NCBI GenBank assembly: GCA_036365145.1 | Contig: JAEOAD010000005.1 | Span: 4,749,501-4,813,500, forward strand | DNA from: Orientallactaga sibirica | Taxonomy: Eukaryota; Chordata; Mammalia; Rodentia; Dipodidae | DNA: 64,000 nt | Direction of reading: 5' to 3' | Shown here: piece by piece, positions 42,201-52,431 of the stretch | How the letters are laid out: each line of letters opens with the position of its first letter | How positions within the stretch are numbered: position 1 is the first letter of the stretch | Translations under genes and position numbers: made by a program | Notes under the pieces: model-generated | The model's input: the letters and a program-made list of their open reading frames with translations, nothing else | Database searches by the model: none | Told to the model about the DNA's origin: nothing

Positions 42201-42237
42201 AAATTCTATTTATTTATTTGCAAGAACGTTTAAAGCG

Positions 42238-42326
42238 AAGGGTGTGGGTGTAGCTCAGTAGTGGAAGGCTTATCCAGCATGGTAAAGGCCCTGAGTTAGC
42301 ACAATCCTCAGCACAACAACCAAGCA
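42238..42326 (+). mobile_element. ID SINE
   Basis: The text aagggtgtgggtgtagctca, gtagtggaaggcttatccag and aaggccctgagttagcaca matches ID with a CAACAACC-type tail. Confidence 0.8.
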
Positions 42327-42418
42327 AACAAGCTGGTACAACTGATATTTAATACATTTCAAAAATAAAATTAGAATCACAGTATAAGATATTAAATAAA
42401 AATGTAACTATAAAATGC

Positions 42419-42490
42419 AGTGGTGCCCTGGCAACTCATTCTTTCTGACTCTCTTCTATCTCTCTCTGCTTGCAAATAAATGATAAACAC
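42419..42490 (+). mobile_element. B2-like SINE, 3' fragment
   Basis: Only cagtggtgccctggcaactc, a CT run and gcttgcaaataaatgataaa remain, as from 5' truncation. Confidence 0.75.
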
Positions 42491-42644
42491 ATTCTGAAAC
42501 TGGACAGAGTTGATGGGGATACAGCACTGTGAATGTTCTGAAAGCCACTGAATTCGTGTGCCGTCAACCAGTTACATCCATCAGTGTGTGTCGTGTTTTA
42601 CCACAATAGAAGAAGGTTTAAGGGCATAGGAAGAAAAGTGTTGG

Positions 42645-43340
42645 AGGCAGCAAAAATAGAAGTCACTCTATAAAAAAATAAATAAATATAAGTGGGTGGA
42701 GGTCTAGCTGAGGTCAAAGAAATTATGTACAATGAACAAGGGAAGAAAACAGTGATATTCAAGACAGAGAGGAAGGGGCTTGTCGGAGAATGAGCTTGAG
42801 CAGAGGAGAGAGACGAAGCTCCTCTGGAAGGCAGGGGCTTGGCTTTATGCCAGAGAACGGACAGTGCCTGGGCACAGGACAGCCTGTAGGTAGGAGGTAT
42901 GGGTAAGCCCCTGACAGTCTCCTCTCCGAGCTCCGCACTCACTCCCAGCACCTGCCAGCTCCGAGGACTTCTCTAAGAAGGACAGGATTTCTCAAGGACT
43001 TCCTAGGAAGGGTAACAAACAGCACGAAGGTGGAGAAGTCCTGATAGGAACTTTGACCTTAGGAGGTGACTTGGAAGTGTGCCCAGAAAACACAGAACTA
43101 CCTTGAGGTGTGAGATTGCTTTCCTGAGTGGAAATGGATCATGATGGTTATGGAGGTTGTTTTGACAAGGAAAAGACTCTCGTGATAAACTGCAGCGGTC
43201 TGGCTGCCCTTCTGTCCATGTGAATGATGATTCCGAATTTTGGCTCCTCTCCATGCAGACGAAGCGATGTGACTTGAAACTGCCCTTCATGTTGACAGCA
43301 CACGATAGAGTCACAACGCGATGTCTCATCTACTGGCTCT
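42645..43340. other. Unique sequence, no feature recognised
   Basis: No repeat is visible; minus-strand frames at 42598-42951 and 43003-43329 lack family features. Confidence 0.4.
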
Positions 43341-43344
43341 CCCC

Positions 43345-43485
43345 CAGGGATGGTTTTACCACCCAGGGCACATTTGGCTTCATCTGGTAACTATTTTAGG
43401 TTCTCACAACTGGACAGATGCCACTGGTGTTTAGTGGGTGGAAGCCAATCATGTGGCTGAAAACTCTACAACACACTTGACCAAA
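43345..43485 (-). mobile_element. Ancient mammalian DNA-transposon-type repeat, family unassigned
   Basis: The text cccccagggatggttttacc, ggcacatttggcttcatctg, gttctcacaactggacagat and tgccactggtgtttagtggg is the complement of a mammalian-wide fossil repeat. Confidence 0.45.
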
Positions 43486-43609
43486 CATCCTCAGCAAAGA
43501 ATTATGTGATCTCCTGTGTCGAGAGAGCAGAGTCAAATCCAGCTTCCCTTCCAGGCATGCCTGCCCTCTGCGAACTCCCTCCCGCTCATCCAACCGCAGC
43601 TTCAGAATT

Positions 43610-43700
43610 CCTAAGGTAAGTGACCAGCCTAAGTCATGGTGGCAGGGACAGCTTCCAGACCTGCCTGAGTTCTGAGTTCAGTTTCATACTCATTCTGTCC
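43610..43700 (+). mobile_element. MIR SINE fragment
   Basis: The text ctaaggtaagtgaccagcct, aagtcatggtggcagggaca and ttccagacctgcctgagttc aligns with the second half of MIR. Confidence 0.5.
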
Positions 43701-43820
43701 GTGGCACATGGTCAGTCAGAGACATTAATCTGTGGTGCTCTGGACCCCCATGTGGTGGGAAGTGAGGCATTCTCCCACCACTTCCACAGTGTCTAGACTC
43801 CACCAAAACCCGATCTTTGT

Positions 43821-44045
43821 GGGGCTGGAGAGATGGCTTAGCAGTTAAGCACTTGCTTGTGAAGCCTAAGGGCCCCGGTTCGAGGCTCGATTCCCCAGGA
43901 CCTACGTAAGCCAGATTCACAAAGTGGTGCATGCATCTGGAGTTCGTTTGCAGTGGCTGGAGGCCCCGGTGCCCCCATTCTCTCTCTGTCTATCTGCCTC
44001 TTTCTCTGTCACTCTCAAATAAATAAAAAAAACAAAAAGTTTTTT
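43821..44045 (+). mobile_element. B2-like SINE
   Basis: It begins ggggctggagagatggctta and shares the ggttcgaggctcgattcccc duplication with the copy at 24713. It ends (AAAT)n and A-rich. Confidence 0.93.
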
Positions 44046-44159
44046 AAAAATCTATCCCTGTGGATGAAGACTTGTCACACAGGGGGCCCCTGGTGGAAAG
44101 ACAGGTACTCCATTCTGTCTAAAGACATGACTCTGCAATATAGTCTGTGAGGCCATTGT

Positions 44160-44322
44160 GTATTGAACGTGGGCAAGAGATTTGACCTACCTGCGCCTCC
44201 CTGTCTTCATCCATTAAATGGAGGTAATAATTGTGCCCGCTTTATAGCTTATCCTGACGCTTAAATGAACGATTATCTGCAAAGCACTTAAGACAGGCTC
44301 GCCCCAAAGTAGCTACATTACA
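44160..44322 (+). mobile_element. MIR SINE
   Basis: The text gggcaagagatttgacctac, catccattaaatggaggtaa, acgcttaaatgaacgattat and gcaaagcacttaagacaggc follows the MIR core in order. Confidence 0.8.
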
Positions 44323-44765
44323 TTGCTGTTCATTTTGTTTTCAAGTATTCTTGGAGAAATCCGAATGGGCCCTTTAAGAAGTCTGGCAGAAACCTAGCTT
44401 CAGAGAAATTAGCAACAATGAAAGTGCAGCCTCTGCAGCTTCTTTTCAAGTGAGACAACCATTCAAACCTGAACAAGGAGCATCCGTGAGAAGCTGAAGA
44501 GTTGAAAGCACCCAGTGACTACTAACTTGGTTGCCAGGGAAACTCCCCAGGTTGGGGTTGGGAGGGAAGGGCTGTCCTGGAGGTCCACGCAGAGTCAGGA
44601 AGTAGCCCTATGGAACTCTGTCCTTCTTTTTCCTGGGCCACAAGAAGATAAATAAGCCAAGAGACCCACAGGGTGCTGGAGAACAGACCACGTGGTTAAG
44701 ACAGTCTCCCGCAGGAGCAGGGAGCCCGCTTCTCTCAGAAAGCTCAACAACTCCCACCAGCCCAG
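44323..44765. other. Unique sequence, no feature recognised
   Basis: No repeat is visible. Confidence 0.4.
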
Positions 44766-44774
44766 TGGATTCAT

Positions 44775-45175
44775 TTGTTACTTTTCTCATCACTGTGACA
44801 AAACACGGGGCAAAAACAGCTTAACCAAGGGTGTACTTGGGCTCACAAGTGGTAAAGGGATTCAGAGTGTTGTGCTGGGTAGGCACGCGTGGCCTCACAG
44901 TCAGAAAGCAGAGACACGAATGCTGGGCTCAGCTCACTTCCTCCTTGCCCCTGTTAGTCAATCTGAGATCCCAGCTCACCGCTTGGAGCTCCCCACATTC
45001 AAGGTGGGTCTTCCCTCTTCAGTTTCACCTCGCTGGGAACCCCCTTATAGACTTGTTCAGAGGAGGATTCCAAACACAGTCAAGTGGGCCATGAATGCTA
45101 ACCACCACTTCCAGCCAGGAAGAGTGAGGTTTACCCGGTGGAGCAGCACGCACAATCTCAGGCCCTGAGGAGGCT
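44775..45175 (-). mobile_element. MaLR-type LTR (ERVL-MaLR)
   Basis: The text cttttctcatcactgtgaca, gtgtacttgggctcacaagt, gctcagctcacttcctcctt and aaggtgggtcttccctcttc is the complement of a MaLR LTR. The 158-residue plus-strand frame over it is therefore not a gene. Confidence 0.65.
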
Positions 45176-45282
45176 CAACGAAACACAACCCACACTGTTG
45201 TGGCAGGCCACTTAGAAATGTTTAGTCAAAGAAGGCTCCTGTATAAGCCACTTCTCACTGCTGGGACAAAAAATAAAAGAAG

Positions 45283-45450
45283 AGCCAGGCATGGTGGCGC
45301 ACACCTTTAATCCCAGCACTCGGGAGGCAGAGGTCGGAGGATCACTGTGAGTTCGAGGCCACCCTGAGAATACAGAGTGAATTCCAGGTCAGCCTGGACT
45401 AGAGACCCTACCTTGAAAAACCAAAAATTAATTAAGTAAGTAATTAAGTA
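45283..45450 (+). mobile_element. B1 SINE
   Basis: It begins agccaggcatggtggcgcac and ends tagagaccctaccttgaaaa plus an A-rich tail; AAAAGAAGA-type sequence flanks it. Confidence 0.95.
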
Positions 45451-45750
45451 AAAGAAGATATCTAACAGAAGCAGCTTAAGAGGAAAGACTCATTTAAATT
45501 CATGGTTTCAGAAGTTTTCGTGGCAAGGAAGACACGGTGGAGTTCATGGTGGAGGGACCATGTGGTTAGGGCTTTTCACATCACAGCAACAGAAAAGAAG
45601 GGGAGAACTCAGAGCAGAACCGGAACCAGAAGCAGATATAACTTAAAAGGCAACCTTAGTGGCTGTATCTGCCTGCTAGTCCCTAAAGGTGCCACAGCCT
45701 GCCACAGCAACACCACCAACTAAAAACCAGACGTTCAGAAACATAAACCT

Positions 45751-45900
45751 GCCGGGTGTGGTGGTGCACAGCTTAAATGCCAGCTCTCGAGAGGCAGAGG
45801 GAGAAGGATCACAGTAAGTTCAAGGCCATCCTGAGACTACAGAGTGAATTCCAGGTCAGCCTGGGCTAGAGTGAGACCCTACCTTGTAAAACAACAAAAG
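45751..45900 (+). mobile_element. B1 SINE
   Basis: It begins gccgggtgtggtggtgcaca and ends gaccctaccttgtaaaacaa. Confidence 0.95.
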
Positions 45901-46002
45901 AATGAACACAAACTTGGCAGGGGGACAAGTCACATTCAAATCATGACAGTTACATAATTCCTGGGAAAGGAGGGGTTAGAAGGAAGAAGAACACAGAATG
46001 GA

Positions 46003-46050
46003 CAATAGAGAGAGAGAGAAAGAGAAAGGAAAAGGAAGGAGAGAGAGAGG
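46003..46050. repeat. (GA)n-rich tract
   Basis: About 45 bases of GAGAGAGAAAGAGAAAGG words. Confidence 0.9.
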
Positions 46051-46054
46051 ATTA

Positions 46055-46745
46055 TGGAATTGTCTAGTAAAGTTGATACTCTGAAAAATTACTTCCCTAT
46101 CACATTCCAGATTTGCCATGGAGTGTACGATTGTGGTAAAATACATACATTATGTAATTTACCAGTGTCAAGTGACTCAGTGCTACTATGGCATTATAAT
46201 GCTGCACAATCATCACCATCGCTAACTCCAGACCATGTTCATTCCCCCCAAAGACATGCCGTCGGCAGTCACTCTCCTCCCTCACCCCAGCGCCTAATGA
46301 CCTGTTTTCTGTCTTCATGGACCTACCTATGCTGGGCAGGTCATATAAGGCCTAGTGGGTCTGACACCTTTCACTCAGCATGTATGCTAGGTTCTTCCAT
46401 GCTGTAGCCTGTCTGAATTTCATTTCTTTTTACAGCCAAATAATATGCTATTATATAAACATACCATGCTTTGGGGCTGGAGGGATGGCTTAGCGGTGAA
46501 GGCATTTGCCTGCAAAGCCAAAGGACCTAGGTTCAATTCCCCAGGACCCACGTTAGCCAGATGCACAAGGGGGTGCACACATCTGGAGTTCATTTGCAGT
46601 GGCTGGAGGCTCTGGCGCACCCATCTCTCCTCCCCCTCCTCCCTCCCTCCTCTCTCTCTCTCTCTCTCTCTGTCAAATAAATAAATAATAATAAAATATT
46701 TAAATATGTATATATGTACCATGTTTTGTTTGGTCCTTTAGAAAC
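46055..46745 (-). mobile_element. L1 3' end, antisense, split by a SINE
   Basis: The plus strand text gcacaatcatcaccatcgct, gacctgttttctgtcttcat, ggtcatataaggcctagtgg, tttcactcagcatgtatgct and gccaaataatatgctattat is the complement of an old L1 3' UTR and ORF2 end. It resumes after the SINE at taccatgttttgtttggtcc. Confidence 0.7.
46473..46700 (+). mobile_element. B2-like SINE
   Basis: It begins ggggctggagggatggctta and ends in a long CT run and AAATAAATAAATAATAATAAAA. TACCATGYTTTG flanks it as a target duplication. Confidence 0.95.
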
Positions 46746-47205
46746 AATTGTCAAAGTCAAGGTGAGAAAGCGTAGTGGTTTGACTAAGGCTTGGTACCTG
46801 AGTGGTTACAGTGGCGAGAAAGAAAGGCTTTGGGGACGAGCACCCAGGTTTCTGGCTTGGGTACTACAAGTATTATTCCTTCTAGGATTTGAACAGGATA
46901 AACCGTGCTAGAGCTCCTTTGGAAATAAGAGGATGAAAACAGTGCACTAGGTGCCTTCAAGAGTCTTTGGGGAAAGAATAGAGCTCTCTAGACTGTTGCC
47001 AAGATTAACTACCTGGCAAAAGTACCCAAAGGAGATTCCAGCCCAGGACTGCCTCAGCACACCCACCCAACAGCCCAGAAACGCCCCATTCTGCCTTATG
47101 TCTTCACCATGCGGCCCTTGCAATCCAAGTCTCCTGTGGGCACATCTGATGGGTGGTAGACTGTATCACTTACTGCATCTGGCACCCAGGCAGCTGGAAA
47201 TGTAG
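46746..47205. other. Unique sequence, no feature recognised
   Basis: No repeat is visible; short frames only. Confidence 0.4.
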
Positions 47206-47207
47206 TT

Positions 47208-47427
47208 TTTAATTTTTAATTTTTTTATTTATTTGAGAGAGAGAGAAAGAGAAGCAGGGGTGGGGAGAGGGAGCAAATGGGCATGCCAGGGCCTCCAGCT
47301 GCTGCAAATGAATTCCAGACACATGTGCCACCTTGTGCATCTGACTTACATGGGTCTTGGGGAATTGAACCTGGGTCCTTTGGCTTTGCCAGAAAATGCC
47401 TTAACCACTAAGCCATCTCTCCAGCCT
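47208..47427 (-). mobile_element. B2-like SINE, antisense
   Basis: The plus strand runs from ttttttatttatttgagaga through ctccagctgctgcaaatgaa to taagccatctctccagcctt. TGTAGTT flanks both sides. Confidence 0.95.
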
Positions 47428-47800
47428 TGTAGTTGGTTTTTGATTTATGTTTTGCTTTTTGTATTGGGAAAAAGTCAAAGTTGGTGATGGCGTCCCAAAA
47501 TTCTGGGCTGGTTCAAGAGGTTTATACTAGCTACAGCAAATGGCCAGGGAGTAGGGTTCAGGTGAGCTGTTAGAGGTAGTCCTAAGAAAACCACCACCAA
47601 TGGAGGAGCTGATTCAGGAGAGAAGTGGGGGATGACCTTTGACCTGTTGAATGAACAGTGTCTCTGCTCTCCAGAAGGTAGGCGGAAAGATTTTGTCTAA
47701 CCCCAAAGTCATGATTCATTTGTACTGATTTGAAACAATAAGAAAGTGAGAAAAACAGGACATGTATTCAGGATAGTGTGGCTTCGATGGCTGTGGTTTT
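47428..47800. other. Unique sequence, no feature recognised
   Basis: No repeat is visible. Confidence 0.4.
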
Positions 47801-47804
47801 GTTT

Positions 47805-47950
47805 TGTATTTTTATTTGTTTATTTATTTATTTTGGTTTTTCAAGGTAGGGTTTTGCTCTGGCCCAGGCTGACCTGGATTTCACTATGTAGTCTCAGTGT
47901 GGCCTTGAACTCATGGCCATCCTCCTACCTCTGCCTCCCGAGTGCTGGGT
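47805..47950 (-). mobile_element. B1 SINE, antisense, 5' end missing
   Basis: A T-rich (TTTA)n stretch precedes ttcaaggtagggttttgctc. The element ends at gcctcccgagtgctgggt, missing the first bases of B1. Confidence 0.92.
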
Positions 47951-48250
47951 ACTCCTGTCTCACAAACACAACCTCCCAACTTTCATGTTATCCTTTCAGC
48001 ATTTTTCCATCATTGGTTACTCATTCGTGTGCTTCTTTTTTATTCTACGTTAATTATTCCCTGGCTAAGCGTGGAAATCCCTTCAACTATCCCTTTCAAA
48101 CCTCAAGCTGCTGCAGCTCTGTCATGCCCAGGTCACAGGCTGTGTGCGCCATTGTTTCCACATAGCTGGAACGGGGCCATGTGGCCTGTAAGAAGACACA
48201 TTCTGAACTGTGGCTTTCAAAACAATCCGGATTAGGCAATATTTCCCTTG
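47951..48250. other. Unique sequence, no feature recognised
   Basis: Overlapping frames at 47746-48165 and 47942-48235 partly use the B1 and have no family features. Confidence 0.4.
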
Positions 48251-48254
48251 GCAC

Positions 48255-48700
48255 TCCCTGGTTGGTCGGTTTTTCAATACTCTAACAGAGTACTTGACAC
48301 AGGCTACTTTATAAATCACAGAGCTTTACTAAATGACTCACAGCTTTAAAGGCCGAGAGCCCAAGATCACACAGCCGTGGGCTAAGAGGCCGACTGGTGC
48401 AGGGCGTCATGGTATGAGAACCAGCAAGAGGGTTCAAGCGTAGGGCCAAGCAGGAGTCCAAGGGTGGGGGAGGGAAGACTTGTTCCTTTTCTATTCCTTC
48501 TTGTTCCCTCTCATAAGAATTTGGTCAAGGACCCACTAACCCAGAGACCCCCCTTCTGAGGACTTCCCCTCCCCCTCATCAATCAATTCAGGGCTGCCCA
48601 TTAGGCTCCACCACATCATCTCTACACCCCTGGAAACCAAGCCCCAACACACTCATCCTTCCAAGGCGACCCGCACCGGAACTACAGTAGGCCCTAACAC
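48255..48700 (-). mobile_element. MaLR-type LTR (MST/MLT-like), antisense
   Basis: The text caatactctaacagagtact, tgacacaggctactttataa, gtccaagggtgggggagg, caatcaattcagggctgccc and cattaggctccaccacatca is the complement of a MaLR LTR. Confidence 0.6.
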
Positions 48701-49085
48701 CCCTGCGGTAGCTCTTTCCACTTCCAGTGTCCTAATTTCTCTGTGACCTCTGTATGTCTAGTGATATCAGAGCAGTCAGACACTATCTTGCTAAAGGTTA
48801 AAACTTTAACATGTTACCTGACCAGAGGAACTTGCATTTCCACAAGCATTGAATCATTAACTTAAGGATGTGACTAGAAAAATAGGCTTGGAAGTTTTCT
48901 TCCTTTTTTTTTTCTTTCTTTCTTTCTGTCTCACTTTCTGTATTACCATCAAACTTGGCTCAGCCTTCCAGAGGGGCTGCCTAATAGCCTCATTCATGGT
49001 CCAGAAAGAGGCTCTGAAAATCCCACCGAGATTTTCTTGTAGAAATGCCAGATTGATGCTCCAGCTTGTATAAAGATGCAAAGGA
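48701..49085. other. Unique sequence, no feature recognised
   Basis: No repeat beyond a short CT-rich stretch near 48900-48930. Confidence 0.4.
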
Positions 49086-49312
49086 ACTATAACTTAGCCA
49101 AAACAATTGTGAAAAAGAACAAAATTAGAGGATGCAAATGACCTGAATTTTAAGACTTACTATAAAGCTACAGTCATCAACAGAATGGAATTCACAAAGG
49201 AAGTCATAAAATGAATGCGGGGGCTCAGAAATGGAACCACACATCATATGTGGTCAACTAATGTTCAATGAAAGTTTCAAGGGGACCTAACCAGAAAGGA
49301 CAGAACTTGCAA

Positions 49313-49780
49313 CAAATGCTGTATGGATAACTTGAGATCATAAAGAAGAAAGATGCACCTACCCTTACCTCACGCCATAGACAGCGTAAACAAATGCTGT
49401 ATGGGTAACTCGAGATCATAAAGAAGAAAGATGCACCTACCCTTACCTCACGCCATAGACAGCGTAAACAAATGCTGTATGGGTAACTCGAGATCATAAA
49501 GAAAAAGGTGCACCTACCCTTACCTCACGCCATAGACAGCGTAAGCAAATGCTGTATGGATAACCCGAGATCATAAAGAAAAAGGATGCACCTACCCTTA
49601 CCTCACGCCATAGACAGCATAAGCAAATGCTGTATGGATAACTCGAGATCATAAAGAAGAAAGATGCACCTACCCTTACCTCATACCATAGACAGCATAA
49701 ACAAATGCTGTATGGATAACCCGAGATCATAAAGAAAAAGGATGCACCTACCCTTACCTCACGCCATAGACAGCGTAAGC
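49313..49780. repeat. 78-bp minisatellite, six copies, derived from L1 ORF2
   Basis: Units start caaatgctgtatgg at 49313, 49391, 49469, 49546, 49624 and 49702, so the period is 78 (once 77). Copies differ by a few substitutions (aactcgag versus aacccgag, cgccatag versus accatag). The unit's cacctacccttacctcacgc aligns with the L1 ORF2 segment that encodes a DPYLTPY-type motif, and its tggataact with the preceding W-I-T/S. Since 78 is 26 codons, the minus strand stays open in 26-residue repeats at 49258-49497 and 49494-49730. Confidence 0.93.
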
Positions 49781-49800
49781 ATTCAAACTGTAAACGTCTT

Positions 49801-50007
49801 GGGGCTGGGGAGATAGCTCAGACCGTGAAGTACCTGCCATGCAAGCATGAAAACCTGACTTCAGATCCCCAGCGCCCACTGAGAAGCTGGCAGGTCCTGT
49901 AATCCCAGCGCTGGAGAGGTAGAGACGGGTGTAGATCCCTGGTGCTTGCCAATAAGCTAATGTAGCCGAATTAGCAAACTCCAGGTTCAGTAAAAGACCC
50001 TGTCTCA
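49801..50007 (+). mobile_element. B4 SINE (outer), 5' part
   Basis: The ID-like head gggctggggagatagctcag, gcaagcatgaaaacctgact is joined to aatcccagcgctggagaggt and ccaggttcagtaaaagaccc. It resumes after the nested elements and ends in CA repeats near 50820. Confidence 0.85.
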
Positions 50008-50165
50008 GCCAGGCGTGGTGGCGCACGCCTTTAATTCCAGCACTCGGGAGGCAGAGGTAGGAGGATCGCCATGAGTTCAAGGCCACCCTGAGACTACATA
50101 GTGAATTCCAGGTCAGCCTGGGCCAGAGCAAGACCCTACCTTGGAAACCCCCCCCCAAAAAAGGG
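50008..50165 (+). mobile_element. B1 SINE nested in B4
   Basis: It begins gccaggcgtggtggcgcacg and ends gaccctaccttggaaacccc. AGACCCTGTCTCA stands before it (49995) and again after the next SINE (50402). Confidence 0.93.
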
Positions 50166-50166
50166 G

Positions 50167-50401
50167 GGGTTCTGGAGTGATGGCTTGGCAGCTAAGGTGC
50201 CTGTCTGCAAAGCCTAAGAATTCCAATTCCAATCTCCAGGTCCCACATTTAGCCAGACACAAAAAGTGAGGCAAGGGCGCAATGCTGCACTTGCCCACAA
50301 GGGGGCACACGCGTCTGGAGTTCGTTCACAGTTGCTGAGAAGCTGCTAGTGTACCCATGCTCTCTATCTCCCTAACTCTGTCTCTCTCCAATAAAAAAAA
50401 A
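50167..50401 (+). mobile_element. B2-like SINE, long subfamily, nested
   Basis: The text ttctggagtgatggcttggc, gtgaggcaagggcgcaatgc and aagctgctagtgtacccatg marks the insert-bearing subfamily. Unlike three others it has only a partial second B box (ttccaattccaatctccagg). Confidence 0.9.
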
Positions 50402-50424
50402 AGACCCTGTCTCAAAAGATAAGG

Positions 50425-50870
50425 TGGGTAAGGCAGACTTGAGCTTAGAGCCTCAGAACCCACATAAGTACTGGCCATGTGCACCTACGATTGCAGCACT
50501 GGGGAGGCAGACAGCCAGGGAATCCCTGGAGCTCACGGGCTCACTGGTTAGTCAGTTCTGTGAATGAAGTCTACGTTCTGTGAGAGAGCCTGCCTCAAAG
50601 CAGCAAGTAAGCCACTCACTGTTGACCTCTGGCCTGCACATACACATGCACTCACATGCATGTACACGTACCCCCGTAGGCATGCCCACACACATAAGAA
50701 CAGGCATGTATGTGTAGACATGCCACACACACTCAAAAATAGTAAGAAGATGGACAGTATTGCAGAAGAAACTCAGCATCAACCTTTGGCATGCACACGC
50801 ACCCCCACACACACATATAAATACACATTGAAATATATACCACACCCACATGCAAAAAACCTGTAAGCAT
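50425..50870 (+). mobile_element. Second B4 SINE nested in the first B4's 3' part, with shared CA-rich tails
   Basis: The text agaacccacataagtactgg, gattgcagcactggggaggc, gcctgcctcaaagcagcaag and gttgacctctggcctgcaca is a second B4. After its CA-rich tail, aagaagatggacagtattgc, atcaacctttggcatgcaca belongs to the outer B4. Confidence 0.65.
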
Positions 50871-50875
50871 CTCAA

Positions 50876-50905
50876 CAACAACAACAACAACAACAACAAA
50901 AACAG
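50876..50905. repeat. (CAA)n microsatellite
   Basis: About nine CAA repeats within the resumed L1 or B4 boundary. Confidence 0.9.
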
Positions 50906-51001
50906 GAGAAAAGTTATTATGATCTTGAAGTAGACAAAACTTGCTTAGATCATCAGCCATCTAAGTATTAAAAAATAGACCTCTTCAAAATTGAAAGCTT
51001 T

Positions 51002-51235
51002 GGGGTTGGAGAGATGGCTTAGCAGGTAAGGCGCTTGCCTGCAAAACCAAAGGACCCAGGCTCAATTCCTCAGGACCCACACAAGCCAGATGTACAAAGT
51101 GGTGCATGCATCTGGAGTTCACCTGCAGTGCCTGGAGGCACTGATGCATCCATTCTCTCCCTCTCTCCCTCTCTCCCTCTCTCTCTCTCTCTCTCTCCTT
51201 CTTTCTCTCTCTCTCAAATAAATAAAAACTAAAAA
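51002..51235 (+). mobile_element. B2-like SINE inside L1
   Basis: It begins ggggttggagagatggctta and ends CT-rich with AAATAAATAAAAACT. AAAGCTTTKG flanks it (50994 and 51251) as a target duplication in the L1. Confidence 0.95.
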
Positions 51236-52134
51236 AGTTTGAAAAACATTAAAGCTTTTGTTCATTGAAAGATACTGTTCAGATAATGAAAGAACCCATC
51301 CACGAGTAGAAAATCACATGCCCATTTCTGTCAATGGGCTGTTATTTAGGACATATAAAAATATTTATAGTTTAATTATAAGAAGATAAATCAGTCCATT
51401 TTTAATGGGTAAAAGATTTCAACAAACTTTACTAAAAGGGATATACAAATGGCCAACAGACACAAGCCAATCCTCTACATCATTAGTCATCAGGAAAATG
51501 CAAATTTAAAAAGCACACTGAGCTAGCAGTGTACGCCCACTGAAATGTCTAAAATTAAAGAGACTGGCACTGCCATGTTGGCAAGGAAGTGGAACAACTG
51601 AGGGGGTAAATTGTGCTTTGGAAAACAGTTTGGCAGTTTCTTAAAAAGTTAAACATACACTTAACATATGACCCAGGAATTCTGCATCTAACTATCTACC
51701 CAAGAAAAATGACAGCATGTTTATTCAGAAGATTTGAATTTGAATGCTTGAAGCAGCTTTCTTTAAAGAAGTTGTGTTACATCCCTACACTAACTACTCC
51801 TCAACAATATGAAAAAAAAAAAAAAAAGATCGTGATACATGCAACAAGATAGATCAGCCTTGAAAATATTATTAGTATACCAGTAGTCTTTCCACGGGGC
51901 CTCTAAGCCAACAGAAATAGCTAACCACGCCACTCGCTGAGTCACTAGGTCCAAACAATTTTGTCTTCGTGGTTCCATAGTGTTCTACAGTTGGATCCAC
52001 TTTTCCCTCAAACGTTTAAAACATCCAGCTACACACGGTGGATATGCCTTTCATTCAGTAGGGGGAAGTAAGGGGTCTTGAGCTCATGTCCAGCGTAAGT
52101 ACATAGTGAGACACTATCAAAATAACAAAGAACA

Positions 52135-52225
52135 ACAAAAACATACATACATAAAAACATATATACATACATACATACATACATACATAAATACATACAT
52201 ACATAAAAACATACATACATTGTAC
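52135..52225. repeat. (ACAT)n microsatellite
   Basis: About 85 bases of CATACATA words with AAAACAT interruptions. The minus-strand frame over it is an artefact. Confidence 0.95.
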
Positions 52226-52385
52226 AGGTGCACTGAGGATTTGACATAATGTATTAGGGGACTTCAGAGAATTTGGAGAATCATGAAACTAAACTGGTCT
52301 GATATTAAAAGAACTGATATTAAAAGAAGGAGGATTGCGTGGGGAAGGAACATCAGCCACTCCTGATTGTGGTGTGGTTTACATA
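52226..52385. other. Unique sequence with short direct repeat
   Basis: The words ctgatattaaaagaa occur twice in tandem near 52298-52330. Nothing else is recognised. Confidence 0.5.
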
Positions 52386-52390
52386 GTATA

Positions 52391-52391
52391 T

Positions 52392-52431
<40 letters not shown>

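Larger units (their letters stand above)
41070..42640 (+). mobile_element. Old L1 ORF2 3' end and 3' UTR, split by SINEs
   Basis: The text aatgggcaaaagatttgaat, caaatggtcaataaacacat, ggtggaaaaataaaatgtca, tatatgaccctgcaattaca and gccgatgaatgcatagacag is L1 ORF2. The 3' UTR part resumes at gaaactggacagagttgatg and ttgaatgttctgaa-like text up to about 42640. Confidence 0.7.
45235..45960 (-). mobile_element. MaLR-type LTR split by two B1 SINEs
   Basis: The text agccacttctcactgctggg is followed by a B1, then taacagaagcagcttaagag, ggtttcagaagttttcgtgg, a second B1 and finally acaagtcacattcaaatcat. This is one LTR complement in three pieces. Confidence 0.6.
49090..52010 (+). mobile_element. L1 ORF2 3' part, one element broken by a minisatellite and five SINE insertions
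   Basis: ORF2 text runs agccaaaacaattgtgaaaa, acttactataaagctacagt, atatgtggtcaactaatgtt. The 78-bp array follows, then attcaaactgtaaacgtctt. After the SINE cluster it continues at ctcttcaaaattgaaagct, ttgttcattgaaagatactg, ggacatataaaaatatttat, aatggccaacagacacaagc and tatgacccaggaattctgca. The order is that of one L1 from the reverse-transcriptase C-terminal region onward. All frames are broken. Confidence 0.75.

Noticed and set aside
43555..43615. 61-nt exon with acceptor CTTCCAG and donor AAG/GTAAGT
   Set aside because: The donor sequence is part of a MIR element (the 'taagtgact' region), so it is likely repeat-derived chance.
44692..45168. 158-residue plus-strand frame as a gene
   Set aside because: It lies over the complement of a MaLR-type LTR and has no protein family features.
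49258..49730. Minus-strand repeat protein of 26-residue units
   Set aside because: The frames arise from a 78-bp tandem repeat of L1 sequence read on the wrong strand.
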